From an uncultured bacterium (GTDB taxonomy: Bacteria > Hydrogenedentota > Hydrogenedentia > Hydrogenedentales > CAILVY01), in NCBI GenBank assembly GCA_937951485.1, contig CALEDJ010000058.1, positions 23,294-87,293 of the forward strand: 64,000 bases of DNA, given 5' to 3'. Both the position numbers and the translations under genes were made by a program. The notes beneath the pieces are model-generated. The model saw only the letters and a program-made list of their open reading frames with translations. It did no database searches and was not told where the DNA came from. Shown piece after piece: positions 41,270 through 51,742 of this stretch. Positions within the stretch are counted from its first letter, which is position 1, and each line of letters opens with the position of its first letter.

Positions 41270-42981
41270 TGGAAACAAAGCACATCCATGTCCTGCTGGT
41301 GGACGATCAGCGAGCCGATTATGTCATTACCAGGGATTTGCTTGAAGAAAGCCCGCTGCGTGGCTGCACGCTCGATTGGAGCCCCGACTATGACAAGAGC
41401 CTCGAGGCATGCCTTTCGGGAAAATATGACGTGGTCCTGCTCGATTACATGTTGAACGGCCATACCGGCCTGGAGTTTTTGAGCAAAGCGCGCGCCGCAG
41501 GCGTCAAGACGCCGTTCATCATGCTCACCGCCTACGGTGAACGCGATCTGGACATCAACGCCATGAAGGCAGGCGTGGCGGAGTTTCTGATCAAAGCCGA
41601 ACTCAGCGCACCCCTTCTGGAAAGAACCATTCGCTACGCCATCAAGCATGATCAGATGCGCCGGCAGATAGAGCGCAGCCGTGATGACATGCTGTCCATT
41701 CTCGACGGACTTCGGATTGGCACAGCCATGTCGGACGAGGCAGGGAGAATCACCTTTGTAAGCCGCACTTTCGAACACCTGATCGGTCGCAGCCACACAC
41801 GCCTGGTGGGGCGCCCGTGGCAGGAGTTGTTTCCGGTAACCAAGGCGGAAACCGCTCCCATCCGGGGAATGATGGACCGTGCCCCCAGTCAACGCGCCAA
41901 AATCCAACTGGAGTGGGACCTTCCCACGGGGCAACACTATTGTGTCGAGGTGGAAATTCAAGACGATCCCCGCAGCGAAGATCGAAAAATCTTTGTAGTG
42001 TATGACATCTCAGATGTACACGGCCTGCGCCGTATGCTCGACGAAAAAGCGCGTTTTCGCGACATCATCGGGCGAAGTGAGGCGATGCGCCTGGTCTATC
42101 GGCAAATCGAAGAACTTGCCCGCTTTGACTCCACCGTGCTCATCGAGGGGGAGACCGGTACCGGCAAGGAACTGGTGGCGCGGGCCATTCATTTCTCCAG
42201 CCACCGAAAAGACAACCCGTTCATCGCCGTAAACTGCGCCGGCCTGACGGATTCCCTCCTTGCCAGCCAACTGTTCGGACATCGCCGGGGGGCCTTCACC
42301 GGCGCGGTAGAGGATCACAAAGGCTTTTTTGAAGCCGCCCAGGGGGGAACAGTTTTTCTGGATGAAATTGCCGACATCCCCATGAATGTCCAAAAATCCC
42401 TTTTGAGAGTGCTGCAGGAAAAAGAAGTCGTGCGCGTGGGAGAAGCCATTCCACGCAAGATAGACGTGCGGGTGCTCGTGGCTACCAATCAGGACCTCGC
42501 GATACTTGTAAACGAGTCTCGGTTGCGTCCGGACCTTCTCTACCGCATTCGGGTGGCGCGCATCGCCCTGCCGCCTTTGCGTTCCCGTCGCGAAGACATC
42601 CCCCTGCTCGTTGACTGGTTCCTCCGTCAATTCCGCGCCAGAACGGACAAGGTGGTCGAAGCCGTGGACAGCGCCGCCATGCGCACCCTGATGGAATACG
42701 ATTGGCCCGGCAACGTCAGGGAACTTCAAAACGCAATCGAGGCGGCAGCCATCGCCTGTCGCGGTCGGGTTATCGAGCATGCCGATATGCCCCCCGAAAT
42801 CCTTCGTTCCGAATCGCCCGTGGAAATGACCGATTATTGGGAGCGTGAGCGCGCCAATCTCCAGCAGGCGCTGGCCTACACCGGCGGCAATCGCGCCAAG
42901 GCCGCCCGGATGCTCGGCATCAGCCGCGCCACCCTCTACCGCAGACTCGCCGCATTGGAAGCACAGGACAACACCTCGTGA
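41269..42981 (+). CDS. Sigma-54-dependent response regulator (REC-PAS-AAA-Fis)
   Basis: Receiver VLLVDDQRADYVITRD; GETGTGKELVARAIHFSS; GAFTGA loop; C-terminal Fis HTH; TGATG overlap with kinase. Confidence 0.94.
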   Translation: METKHIHVLLVDDQRADYVITRDLLEESPLRGCTLDWSPDYDKSLEACLSGKYDVVLLDYMLNGHTGLEFLSKARAAGVKTPFIMLTAYGERDLDINAMKAGVAEFLIKAELSAPLLERTIRYAIKHDQMRRQIERSRDDMLSILDGLRIGTAMSDEAGRITFVSRTFEHLIGRSHTRLVGRPWQELFPVTKAETAPIRGMMDRAPSQRAKIQLEWDLPTGQHYCVEVEIQDDPRSEDRKIFVVYDISDVHGLRRMLDEKARFRDIIGRSEAMRLVYRQIEELARFDSTVLIEGETGTGKELVARAIHFSSHRKDNPFIAVNCAGLTDSLLASQLFGHRRGAFTGAVEDHKGFFEAAQGGTVFLDEIADIPMNVQKSLLRVLQEKEVVRVGEAIPRKIDVRVLVATNQDLAILVNESRLRPDLLYRIRVARIALPPLRSRREDIPLLVDWFLRQFRARTDKVVEAVDSAAMRTLMEYDWPGNVRELQNAIEAAAIACRGRVIEHADMPPEILRSESPVEMTDYWERERANLQQALAYTGGNRAKAARMLGISRATLYRRLAALEAQDNTS

Positions 42982-43152
42982 TCGTGCCTGAAACAGTGCA
43001 TTGGTCTCGCTCCCCGGATTGTACCATCTCACCCCAGGAGAGACACTTTTGAGACAACCACAACACACTCTCCGGATTAACGCATTGCATCACAGAGGAC
43101 AAACTGGAAAAATAACTCCTTGATACATAATGACTTAGCAAAATATCTCATG

Positions 43153-43170
43153 TTGGCATCTCAATTGCAT
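43153..43170 (+). promoter_or_regulatory. Candidate sigma-54 (-24/-12) promoter
   Basis: TTGGCATCTCAATTGCAT: GG and GC doublets 10 bp apart, about 50 bp upstream of pseudopilin ATG. Confidence 0.6.
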
Positions 43171-43220
43171 TGCTTGGATGCGACGGGGTGAAAAATTTAA
43201 TAACTCAAGGAGTAGACACA

Positions 43221-44216
43221 ATGAAAAGTCGGAAATGCGGATTCACATTGATTGAACTGTTGGTTGTCATTGCCATCATCGGCATCCTGGCGGCAATACT
43301 TCTTCCGGCACTTGCGCGGGCGCGCGAAGCGGCGCGCCGATCCTCCTGCCAGAACAATCTCAAGCAATGGGGGTTGGTTTTCAAGATGTATGCCAATGAA
43401 TCTCCAGGGGGCGCATTTCCGCCGAGTCAATATTGGCATCTGAATGGCACCCCGACCCTTCTGGGGGTGCGCGGTTTGTCGCTGTATCCTGAATATTGGA
43501 CCGATCCGAATATCGCACTGTGTCCATCCGATCCCCGGATAACGGACTTTATTGATTTGGCGGGCAAAAGTTTGTCGGAGTGGGTCAGCGATGCAGTCGC
43601 CTTGGGCGCGTCTCAGCGGTGTCTGGACTGCATTTTGTCGCTTCCGGTCTCGTATGCCTACACCGCGTATGCGGTCAACAGCAGTTCGTGGCTGAAGAAT
43701 CTTATCTTTTCCCGTTTCAAAGTCGCCATGCAGAATCAGGTTGCAGGCAACTACGAGACGGTCGCCGCCGCCCAACTGCAGGCGGAAGGATGTCCCCGAA
43801 GGGCGTTCACCGCCTATGGCGATCTGGGCCATAAAGACATTCCGGAATCCCAGCAAGACGCCTCCGGGCAACCGAACGACGACGGGCGGCCCATGACCGG
43901 TTCGATTATGCGGCTGCGCGAGGGAATCGAACGCTTTTTCATTACTGATATCAACAATCCTGCCGGGGCTACCGTCGCCCAGAGCACATTGCCTATCATG
44001 TTGGACGCATGGGCGGACCGGGGCATGTTTTCAGATTTCGGCGACAATGCAGTGACTCGTTTTAACCATATTCCCGGCGGCTGCAATGTGCTGTACATGG
44101 ACGGACACGTAGAGTTCCTGCGTCTGCATTCACAATTCCCCGTAGCCAACTCGCCGCAAGGCACGTATGGGGCGGACCTCTCCACAGTCATGTCCGCGAC
44201 GGCCGGGACCAGTTGA
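43221..44216 (+). CDS. DUF1559 / H-X9-DG prepilin-like protein
   Basis: [70 protein letters not shown]. Confidence 0.93.
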   Translation: MKSRKCGFTLIELLVVIAIIGILAAILLPALARAREAARRSSCQNNLKQWGLVFKMYANESPGGAFPPSQYWHLNGTPTLLGVRGLSLYPEYWTDPNIALCPSDPRITDFIDLAGKSLSEWVSDAVALGASQRCLDCILSLPVSYAYTAYAVNSSSWLKNLIFSRFKVAMQNQVAGNYETVAAAQLQAEGCPRRAFTAYGDLGHKDIPESQQDASGQPNDDGRPMTGSIMRLREGIERFFITDINNPAGATVAQSTLPIMLDAWADRGMFSDFGDNAVTRFNHIPGGCNVLYMDGHVEFLRLHSQFPVANSPQGTYGADLSTVMSATAGTS

Positions 44217-44260
44217 GAACAGTTCGATCGTCGAAGCAAAGACGGCGAAAGCAGCACGGA

Positions 44261-44287
44261 AGCCCGGCCCGCACAGCGGGTCGGGCT
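44261..44287 (+). terminator. Intrinsic terminator-like hairpin
   Basis: agcccggcccgc-aca-gcgggtcgggct 12-bp stem (one G.U) followed by ttggcctgtttgt. Confidence 0.65.
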
Positions 44288-44328
44288 TTGGCCTGTTTGT
44301 CCAAAATCAACAGAACACAGTGAATACT

Positions 44329-45423
44329 ATGGGGAACATACCTGGGAGCGGGGCCATGAGCAAAGGTCAGGGATTCACGCTGATTGAGCTTCTAGTTGTC
44401 GTTGCGATTATCGGAATTCTTGCGGCAATATTGCTGCCCGCCCTGTCGCGGGCGCGCGAAGCCGCGCGGCGGTCTTCATGTCAGAACAACCTGAAACAAT
44501 GGGGGCTTATTTTCAAAATGTATTCCGGGGAAAATCGGGACCTGTTCCCTGGAGGCGCTCAGGCCGGAAATACGGTGCTCGAAATGGGGCTGAACGGCGC
44601 AAGTCTCTACCCCGAATACTGGACAGACCCATCCATTGCCATTTGCCCATCGGATTCCCATGGCGACCCCGTGGCCACCAATCTGGAGGGCACGACTACC
44701 GTTGAGGCTTATACGAAGGCTCTGCAAACGGCCGCAAGCCGCCGTGACGGCAGCCTCTTTGGCGAGGTCTGTTTCATGGGGCTGAGTTCCGTGCCGATTT
44801 CCTACTTCTATGTACCGTATGCCACCCGGTCGGCATGCCAATTGACCGACGTCATCGCCTCGAAACTGAACTGGGCGATTGCAATAGTAACGAATCCGTC
44901 AGCGTTGCCGCCGGGTTTTCCGCCCCTGGGGCAATTCACGGAAAGCCAGTTGGAGCCTTACGGCTGTGAGGCGGGTTTCCAGTATGCCCCGGGGCTGTTT
45001 CAGGGAGACATGCCCATCCTGCCCGCCAGCGCGGGTTCTTCCGGCGTGGACGACAACGGCGTGCCCATGCCCTCGCGATACTATTTTTTGCGTGAGGGCA
45101 TCGAGCGGTTCCTGATCACGGATATCAATGACCCCGCCGCAAGCGCCCGGGCGCAGAGCGAAATCCCGGTGATGCTGGACGTATGGGCGAATGCGGGGGT
45201 GCTGGGTGCTGGGATTGCGCTGTTCAACCACGCGCCCGGCGGGAGCAATGTGCTGTACATGGACGGGCATGTGACGTTTGTTCGCTACAACACCGTGTTC
45301 CCGGTGGCCAATCAGCCGGTCGAGGTCAACGGACTTCCCACCTACAAGGCGACGGGGCCGATATTCGGTTCGGCCGCCGTGCTGCTGAGCGAAGCGCTGT
45401 TTCTTGCCGGCGGCGGCGGGTGA
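44329..45423 (+). CDS. DUF1559 / H-X9-DG prepilin-like protein
   Basis: [70 protein letters not shown]; start could be 44356. Confidence 0.92.
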   Translation: MGNIPGSGAMSKGQGFTLIELLVVVAIIGILAAILLPALSRAREAARRSSCQNNLKQWGLIFKMYSGENRDLFPGGAQAGNTVLEMGLNGASLYPEYWTDPSIAICPSDSHGDPVATNLEGTTTVEAYTKALQTAASRRDGSLFGEVCFMGLSSVPISYFYVPYATRSACQLTDVIASKLNWAIAIVTNPSALPPGFPPLGQFTESQLEPYGCEAGFQYAPGLFQGDMPILPASAGSSGVDDNGVPMPSRYYFLREGIERFLITDINDPAASARAQSEIPVMLDVWANAGVLGAGIALFNHAPGGSNVLYMDGHVTFVRYNTVFPVANQPVEVNGLPTYKATGPIFGSAAVLLSEALFLAGGGG

Positions 45424-45427
45424 CGCG

Positions 45428-46822
45428 TTATGGAGCCGGTATTACACCCGCAACGCGGCCCATCCAATACGGCAGAAACAGGTCAATGCCGGGGAATTCA
45501 AAAGGCAAATCCCACGATCCATGGCTGACGCACGGAGACCGCTGCCACATGAAATCGGTGGGCACCCGCTCGCGCGGCAACTGCGCGTATCGGGTGTAGT
45601 CGTCGTGCTCCAGTTCGATGCCGGGCACCTGCCTGAGATCGACCGCACGGCCGAATTTCGGCGGGTCGGGGAAATCAATGAGCAATCCCTCGATGGCGGC
45701 GCGGGCCTTGGGATGCTCGTTGTCGCCAGTGGCGAGCACAAAAATTGCCGCAAAATGCGCGTTGAGATGCGGCGCCACCGCCTCGTGCATCCGGCGCATC
45801 ACCGCGAGAAGCGCTTCCTTCCGGTCCGGGTCCCGTTCCAGCACGCACAGGGTGAACATGCGGATGAAGTTCAGGTTGTTGGCGAAATACTCCCTGTATC
45901 GGATGTCATAGACCCGGCCGCCGCGGTCGGAAAGTCTCCTGCAGAGGTCGGCATAGGGTGCTTCCAGATGGGCGTATTGCCCGGGACATGCGCTGAGGAT
46001 AAGGCGCATCCAAGCCATCTTGAAGAAATCGTTACCCCTTGTGCGGTTGCCTTTGCCGTCCAGAATGTCCCAATCGTCGGCAATAAGCCGGTCGGCCACG
46101 GCGGAGACAATCGTCGCGATGCGCCCCCGGACCTCGTCATCCTCCACATATTTCAAGGCGGCGGCCAACCCGTACTGCGTGCCGTCGTAGATGTCCCTCG
46201 AACTGTAGCCGAGCCAGACCAGTTCTTCATACGGCGGCGCGCCGCGGTAGGCGCGCAGGCCCAGTCCGGGCCTTTCCGGGTCTTCGCCGCGCCCGTAAAC
46301 GCTGTAGTAGCCCTGATATCCGGGATCAGTGGCCGGCCCTGCATACCGCGCGATATAGCCCCGCCGCCCGCTGACGGTGATCAGCAAATCAAACTTGTCC
46401 AATACGCCCACGATGCGCTGACGCAGTTCCGGCCCGGGTTCCACGTGGTGGCGCATGGCGAGCGCCGCCAGGTAATGCCCTGTCCATGTGGCGCTGTCGC
46501 CCAGGCCTTCCAGGCGATAGACCGACGTGCGGTCGTAGTCATGCCACCACACATCCGCACTCAGGCCGTGCGGAAGATGATAGCGATGATACGCGTCAAG
46601 ATAGGCCTCGGCCTTCGCATGCAGGGCGCGGGCCTGTGCCGCATTCATTGCCGGCCAGTCGAAAGCCGTATCGCGCGCCATGGCGCGGAGCGCCTCCTCC
46701 TGCTGCGACGACAATCCCGTCGTCTCCTCGGCTGATGCAGCATTGGAAACCGTCATGAAGGCGAAAATTCCCAACCAATGGGCGGCGATTATCGGAAGAA
46801 GTTGAATTTTTTGCACTACCAT
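45428..46822 (-). CDS. Secreted hypothetical protein, probably helical toroid-like
   Basis: Signal peptide ending SAEE; long coherent ORF; no recognised catalytic motif. Confidence 0.6.
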   Translation of the reverse strand: MVVQKIQLLPIIAAHWLGIFAFMTVSNAASAEETTGLSSQQEEALRAMARDTAFDWPAMNAAQARALHAKAEAYLDAYHRYHLPHGLSADVWWHDYDRTSVYRLEGLGDSATWTGHYLAALAMRHHVEPGPELRQRIVGVLDKFDLLITVSGRRGYIARYAGPATDPGYQGYYSVYGRGEDPERPGLGLRAYRGAPPYEELVWLGYSSRDIYDGTQYGLAAALKYVEDDEVRGRIATIVSAVADRLIADDWDILDGKGNRTRGNDFFKMAWMRLILSACPGQYAHLEAPYADLCRRLSDRGGRVYDIRYREYFANNLNFIRMFTLCVLERDPDRKEALLAVMRRMHEAVAPHLNAHFAAIFVLATGDNEHPKARAAIEGLLIDFPDPPKFGRAVDLRQVPGIELEHDDYTRYAQLPRERVPTDFMWQRSPCVSHGSWDLPFEFPGIDLFLPYWMGRVAGVIPAP

Positions 46823-46851
46823 TTGGCATGTTCCTTTCCTGCACTGATGGT

Positions 46852-47297
46852 AAGTGTTGTCCGGAATACATTGTTAAGGAAATGAAAGGCTATGGCCGGA
46901 ACCCTTTGAGAATCCTGTGGAATCAAGATGATGTGGCGGGTTTGTCCTATGTGGAAACCACTCCTTGGGGATTCCTGAGATATCATTGACCCCTTTACCA
47001 GGGTGTCCCGTGGGGTTTTCCCTCACCCCACCCCTCTCCCGGAGGGAGAGGGTGCGACGGCATGCCTCAGGTATCGCCATACACACCCTCTCCCGGAGGG
47101 AGAGGGAGCGACGGCATGCCTCGGGTTTCGCCATAAACACCTCGGAAACGACGTTCGTCTGCGAAAACGCCGGAGCGACAATAAGCCTCAGGTATCGCCA
47201 TACACACCCTCTCCCACGGGGAGAGGGGTGGGGTGAGGGAAAAGGTTACTATGAACGAAGGCTTTTCTCGGCACTCAGAATATTTTGGACACAACTG
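46852..47297. mobile_element. MITE-like element copy B (446 bp)
   Basis: Ends AAGTGTTGTCCGGAA / TTTTGGACACAACTG; left and right arms collinear with copies A and C; expanded internal hairpin modules. Confidence 0.8.
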
Positions 47298-47346
47298 ACG
47301 ATTGACCATTTTTTTCTCCACGCCTGCCGGGGACATGCGGGGGTCA

Positions 47347-48906
47347 TCATTCCTGGATGGCCGCCGCAAGCCGTGTGTACAGGTCCTTGACGGCCGGGTA
47401 CAGGTCGCGGTAAATGGCATATAGTTTTCTGTATCGGGCGTGATTGTCAGTATTCGGGGTGGCATGTGCGTCGAGTTGCACCCAGTCCCGGACGACTTCG
47501 TAGTTCTTGTAGATACCCACGCCGACTCCCGCGACCACGGCATTGCCGACCGGGGCGCCTTTGCTTGAAACCGCAAGGGCGCATTCAACATTAAGAATGT
47601 CTGCAATGATTTGCCGCCACATGGCGCTGTTGGCGCCGCCTTCGCTGAGGATGATGGGAAGGTCCATCTTGATGCCGCTGGCCTGCATCAACTCGAAATT
47701 GTGGAGCAATCCAAAACCGGCGCCTTCCATCAGGGAGCGAATGACATGGCCGCGGCCGTGGTCAAGGCTCAGACCGAATAGAACGCCGCGCGCATGGGTG
47801 TCCCAGATGGGGGTGCGTTCGCCCATGAAATACGGCAGCGTGATCAGTCCCGCGCTGCCCGGCGGCACATGTTTCGCCTCTTCATTAATCAGATCGTAGG
47901 CGTTGACGCCCGCCATCTGCTGCGCGGCCATTTCAAGGTGGCCGAAGGTGTCGCGGAAGTAGCGCACGAGCGCCCCGCACGAAACCAACGCGGCCAGCGT
48001 CGTGTAGAGTCGCCGTGAATCGGCCGTGTGAACGATGGTGATCATGTCCTTGGTGAATTTGGGTTCATCATGGACGACGCCGAGCACGCCCGCCGTGCCC
48101 ATCACCAGTTGGGTGGACCCCGACGCGACCGCGCCGCCCGCCACCCATGCCGCGTTGCAATCCACGGTGCCGGCCACCACCGGCGTTCCCGGGGCAAGCC
48201 CGGTTCGCTCCGCAGCCTCACGCGTCACTTCGCCAATCACTTCATCACATGCGTATGCCTCGGGAAACTTGTCCGGATCAAGCCCCAATTCCTCTATCAG
48301 GTCCTTGTCCCAACGGCGATTCACGATGTCGAAAGCGATGCCGATAAGCGAGGCGTTGGAAAAATCCGTCACGGGTTTTCCGGTCAGTTTCATGCATGGG
48401 TAGTCGGCCGCCGTCTGGAACTTGTAGGTGTTGCGGTACAGGTCCGGCCGGTTGTTGCGTTCCCACATCAACTTTGCAGTGGCGTAGTAGGGGTCCACGG
48501 GATTGGCGCTGAGATTGAACACCCGTTCCTCGCCGACATGTTGGCGAATCCAGTCACATTCGGCCGTTGCGCGGCGATCCATCCAGATGTGGGCGTTCTG
48601 CAGCGGCCGCAGATCCTGGTCCACCAGGATACAGGCAGGCGAAAGCGCGCTGATCGAAACGCCCTTGATATCCCGGGGGTTTGCCTTGGCGTTGCGAATG
48701 GAAACCTGAATCGTATCCGCAACTGCGTTCCAGTACCATTCGGGGTCATGTTCCGCTTTTGCCCCGGGATAATTCTCCCCCGGACCCTTCTTTGTTATCA
48801 GCGGATACTCGATGTAATGCGTACCCAGCACTTCACCATCCACCGACATCACCACGGCCTTTGTGCCTCCTGTTCCAACATCGCAACCAACAAGCAAATC
48901 AGCCAT
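47347..48906 (-). CDS. FGGY-family carbohydrate kinase
   Basis: LLVGCDVGTGGTKAVVMSVDGEVLG; VVAGTVDCNAAWVAGGAVASGSTQLVMGTAG; ILSEGGANSAMWRQIIADILN. Confidence 0.92.
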   Translation of the reverse strand: MADLLVGCDVGTGGTKAVVMSVDGEVLGTHYIEYPLITKKGPGENYPGAKAEHDPEWYWNAVADTIQVSIRNAKANPRDIKGVSISALSPACILVDQDLRPLQNAHIWMDRRATAECDWIRQHVGEERVFNLSANPVDPYYATAKLMWERNNRPDLYRNTYKFQTAADYPCMKLTGKPVTDFSNASLIGIAFDIVNRRWDKDLIEELGLDPDKFPEAYACDEVIGEVTREAAERTGLAPGTPVVAGTVDCNAAWVAGGAVASGSTQLVMGTAGVLGVVHDEPKFTKDMITIVHTADSRRLYTTLAALVSCGALVRYFRDTFGHLEMAAQQMAGVNAYDLINEEAKHVPPGSAGLITLPYFMGERTPIWDTHARGVLFGLSLDHGRGHVIRSLMEGAGFGLLHNFELMQASGIKMDLPIILSEGGANSAMWRQIIADILNVECALAVSSKGAPVGNAVVAGVGVGIYKNYEVVRDWVQLDAHATPNTDNHARYRKLYAIYRDLYPAVKDLYTRLAAAIQE

Positions 48907-49020
48907 TTCGTTTCTCCTGATCCTGTAATTGCATTCCTTGACCAGGTGGGCCAAGTGTTCACCGGGGCATTCTACATGGTGCGCATCCCCAATAACATGC
49001 ACACCGAAAGAATTCTCAAT

Positions 49021-49091
49021 CACAGCCATCCCACAGGATCGATCCACAAATGGCTTGACATGGAAGAATCAACCCCAACAGGATGGCTGTG
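49021..49091. mobile_element. 71-bp mini-element/inverted-repeat structure related to IS4-type ends
   Basis: AATCACAGCCATCC (49018-49031) / GGATGGCTGTGATT (49081-49094) perfect 14-bp inverted repeat; CACAGCCATCCCACAGG resembles CACAGTCATCCCATAGG at 51743. Confidence 0.5.
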
Positions 49092-49191
49092 ATTCTTATG
49101 TTTTTCCGCTACCATCACCACTGCCGGGTTTTGTTGCGCCGATGGCGCATCGTGTCGGCAAGGATCATATCCAGGACCACACGGTGTCTTC

Positions 49192-51648
49192 CTATTCGTC
49201 GTTTTTGCGGGGGTTGGGCGTATAGGGAGCATCATTATCAATACCGGGCTGAAGTTTCATATGCGTTTGGTCGGAGCCGCGGTGGGCGTACATAATCTCC
49301 GCCATGTTGGGAAAGGCGGGGTCCGTGCGGATGATCCGCCACTTTCCATCCGTCTCTCTACGCCAGGTATAAACGACTTCCTCATCCGCGTGCCGTGGGA
49401 TGCGCATTGTGCCGTCATAGCCGTAACCGAATGGCTGATCGTCATAGCGGATTGCGCGACAAAGGGAGAACAGCCGCACGCGAACATGGGCGTTTGTCTC
49501 GTATTCTGAAAAATCCCAGTATCGAATCTGACGGAGCATGACGCCGTCGGCATTGCGAATGAACCACCACTTCCACGCCCATTCTACATACTCGCGGTGG
49601 TGCCCGTTGGGGTCTTCATAATCCTCGGAATAGAACGATACGACCCCCTTGAAATCCCAGCCGTCGTAGGCCGCCTTGAAGGCGTCAAGCGCCGCAACGA
49701 TCGCATCGGCCACGGCCCGATGGTGCGATTCCACTCCGTCAAACGTGGGATAGACCGTCTGTTTTTCGGGGCGGTCGTCCATTGGGTCGAAAACGCGACG
49801 GACAAGGATTTCGCCGGAGGGTTGCACAATGGCCTCTTCCCCGGGGATGCTTTCCGTTTCGCTGAAAACCAGATAGTCGAGATAGTTGACGGTTCCCTCC
49901 TTGGGGGCGCGTGTGGTGGTAATGGCGGTTACGGTATAGGTGTATGGCAGGGCGGGGTCGCGGGAGGTGTCGAGAAAGAACGCATCCACGGTGGCACCGA
50001 CAATCGGAAGGGGATCGGCAAACGGCACAATGGGCGTCGTGACGGCGGCCTTCAGTCCCGGCGACGCCTCCGACATCATTTCCGGGTCGGTCTTCGGCGT
50101 TGTCGCCCGCCGCCACCGGCACTTGGAATATCCCCGCGGCGTGGGCAGGCTGTTCCCTTCGACCCGTCGCACGCGGTATTCCACGGCGCCCGGGTCCGCG
50201 GTCCACGAAAGGCGCACCCCGCCGTCCACGATTTCGGCCGACAGGCCCGATACGGGTCGGGGCAGCATCACCCGGTAGCGCTGCCGGTCATACAGGTTCT
50301 CATGGGTCTGCATCACATAGGTGCGGTCCTTGACGCTTGCCACAAAGGCCTCGTTTTCATCCGGGGGATAGTGCTGTGCCAGCAACGCCTCGTATGCCTC
50401 CACCGAATCACAGCGGCCGGGGCGGACAACGTCTTCGAACAGGTCGAGAACCTCCCGGCCTGCCGTGGGCGCCAGAATCGGGATGAAAAAGTGACGGCCC
50501 TTGTTCGGGATCAACTCGTGTTCGAGATACCGGCTCCACAACCCATAGGCCGCGCGTGCGAACAACCCCTTGTCGCCTATCCAGTCCACATCGCGCAGAT
50601 TCTCGTGAAATTCCGTGATGCTCGCGGCCGGCTTCAGTTGGAATGCCACTTTTAATTTGCCCAGAATTTCATCGCGTTCAGGAATATAGCGGCCCGTAAT
50701 CACTTCCATCAGCGTGGGATAAATGACATCGCGCCAGCAATGGGAATTGTCGTAATCGAACAAGTCCCAGAACGGTTCAAAATTATAGACGGTCGCCCCC
50801 AGCATCGCGCCCAGCAGAATCATCGCCCGGTACAGGTCCGGCGGCATGATGCGCGTGTTGTCCGGTTCAGATTGGCCGAATATCCCCGGCTCGATCATCC
50901 GGCCGTTCTCATACCACCAGGACTGCGGCTCTACGCCCCAATGCCGAACATCCCCGGCCACCCACGAACCCCACACCGACGTCGTTCGCTGAATCAGCCG
51001 CGGCCCGATGTGCTCCGAGATGGGAATGCACCGGTCGCCGTTCCGGCGGATCGCCTCCGCCAGCGGTTCATTGAGGCGGTCCGTCCAGATGTGCATCCAT
51101 TTAAGGTCCTGCAAGGAAATTGTCATGAATTTGTCATGACGGCACGCCATATCAAGCATGTCCATCGCGTACCGCGTATTCGGCGGCGTCGCATAGCGCG
51201 GCACATTGAAATCGGAATAGAACTCAAAGCGGTTTTCCGTGATGGCCAGCACCTTGATGCAGGAAAACTCTTCGAGAAGTTTCTCCACATAAACCGGGTC
51301 AAACACAAACCTGTCATGCGGGTCCGCGATTTGGATGTCCGCCGGAATGCCCGCATTCTCGAGGTGTTCGAGGACCCGCCGAAATGCCTCATAGCGGAGA
51401 ACATGGTCACTTCGCCGCACCTCTATCTGCAGGTGGCAATAAGGCTTGATGTCATCCGGGACGGCCTCGCGCCATGCGCGCACCGCTTCGCGGCCATGCT
51501 TCACCGCCTCTTCCATGATGTCGCCGGGCGACGGCACCTCCTCCGAATCACCAAAGCGGGGAGATGTTTGCAGCGTAATCATTGGGGACCGGGCCGTAAT
51601 GATTTGTGCGGGGCTGTTCTTGGGCGGCAGGAATGTACTCTCGATCAT
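49192..51648 (-). CDS. Large multidomain hypothetical protein (glycosidase-like N-terminus, Fn3-like region, NTF2/SnoaL-like C-terminus)
   Basis: Long ORF; VRLSWTADPGAVEYRVRR Fn3-like; C-terminal AAYDGWDFKGVVSFYSEDYEDPNGHHREYVEWAWKWW...WRRETDGKWRIIRTDP NTF2-like; start uncertain. Confidence 0.65.
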   Translation of the reverse strand: MIESTFLPPKNSPAQIITARSPMITLQTSPRFGDSEEVPSPGDIMEEAVKHGREAVRAWREAVPDDIKPYCHLQIEVRRSDHVLRYEAFRRVLEHLENAGIPADIQIADPHDRFVFDPVYVEKLLEEFSCIKVLAITENRFEFYSDFNVPRYATPPNTRYAMDMLDMACRHDKFMTISLQDLKWMHIWTDRLNEPLAEAIRRNGDRCIPISEHIGPRLIQRTTSVWGSWVAGDVRHWGVEPQSWWYENGRMIEPGIFGQSEPDNTRIMPPDLYRAMILLGAMLGATVYNFEPFWDLFDYDNSHCWRDVIYPTLMEVITGRYIPERDEILGKLKVAFQLKPAASITEFHENLRDVDWIGDKGLFARAAYGLWSRYLEHELIPNKGRHFFIPILAPTAGREVLDLFEDVVRPGRCDSVEAYEALLAQHYPPDENEAFVASVKDRTYVMQTHENLYDRQRYRVMLPRPVSGLSAEIVDGGVRLSWTADPGAVEYRVRRVEGNSLPTPRGYSKCRWRRATTPKTDPEMMSEASPGLKAAVTTPIVPFADPLPIVGATVDAFFLDTSRDPALPYTYTVTAITTTRAPKEGTVNYLDYLVFSETESIPGEEAIVQPSGEILVRRVFDPMDDRPEKQTVYPTFDGVESHHRAVADAIVAALDAFKAAYDGWDFKGVVSFYSEDYEDPNGHHREYVEWAWKWWFIRNADGVMLRQIRYWDFSEYETNAHVRVRLFSLCRAIRYDDQPFGYGYDGTMRIPRHADEEVVYTWRRETDGKWRIIRTDPAFPNMAEIMYAHRGSDQTHMKLQPGIDNDAPYTPNPRKNDE

Positions 51649-51742
51649 CGGAACTCCATTGATCTCTGATACCGTCTCAAATGACCCTCTTCTATATGCT
51701 AACGGGCGCTTTCCACCCCATGAACATTTTATCAAATGAAAA

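Noticed and set aside
44299-44312. ttgtccaaaatc upstream of the third pseudopilin gene as a solo element end
   Set aside because: Only about 10 bp match to the TIR with no arm sequence; likely chance.
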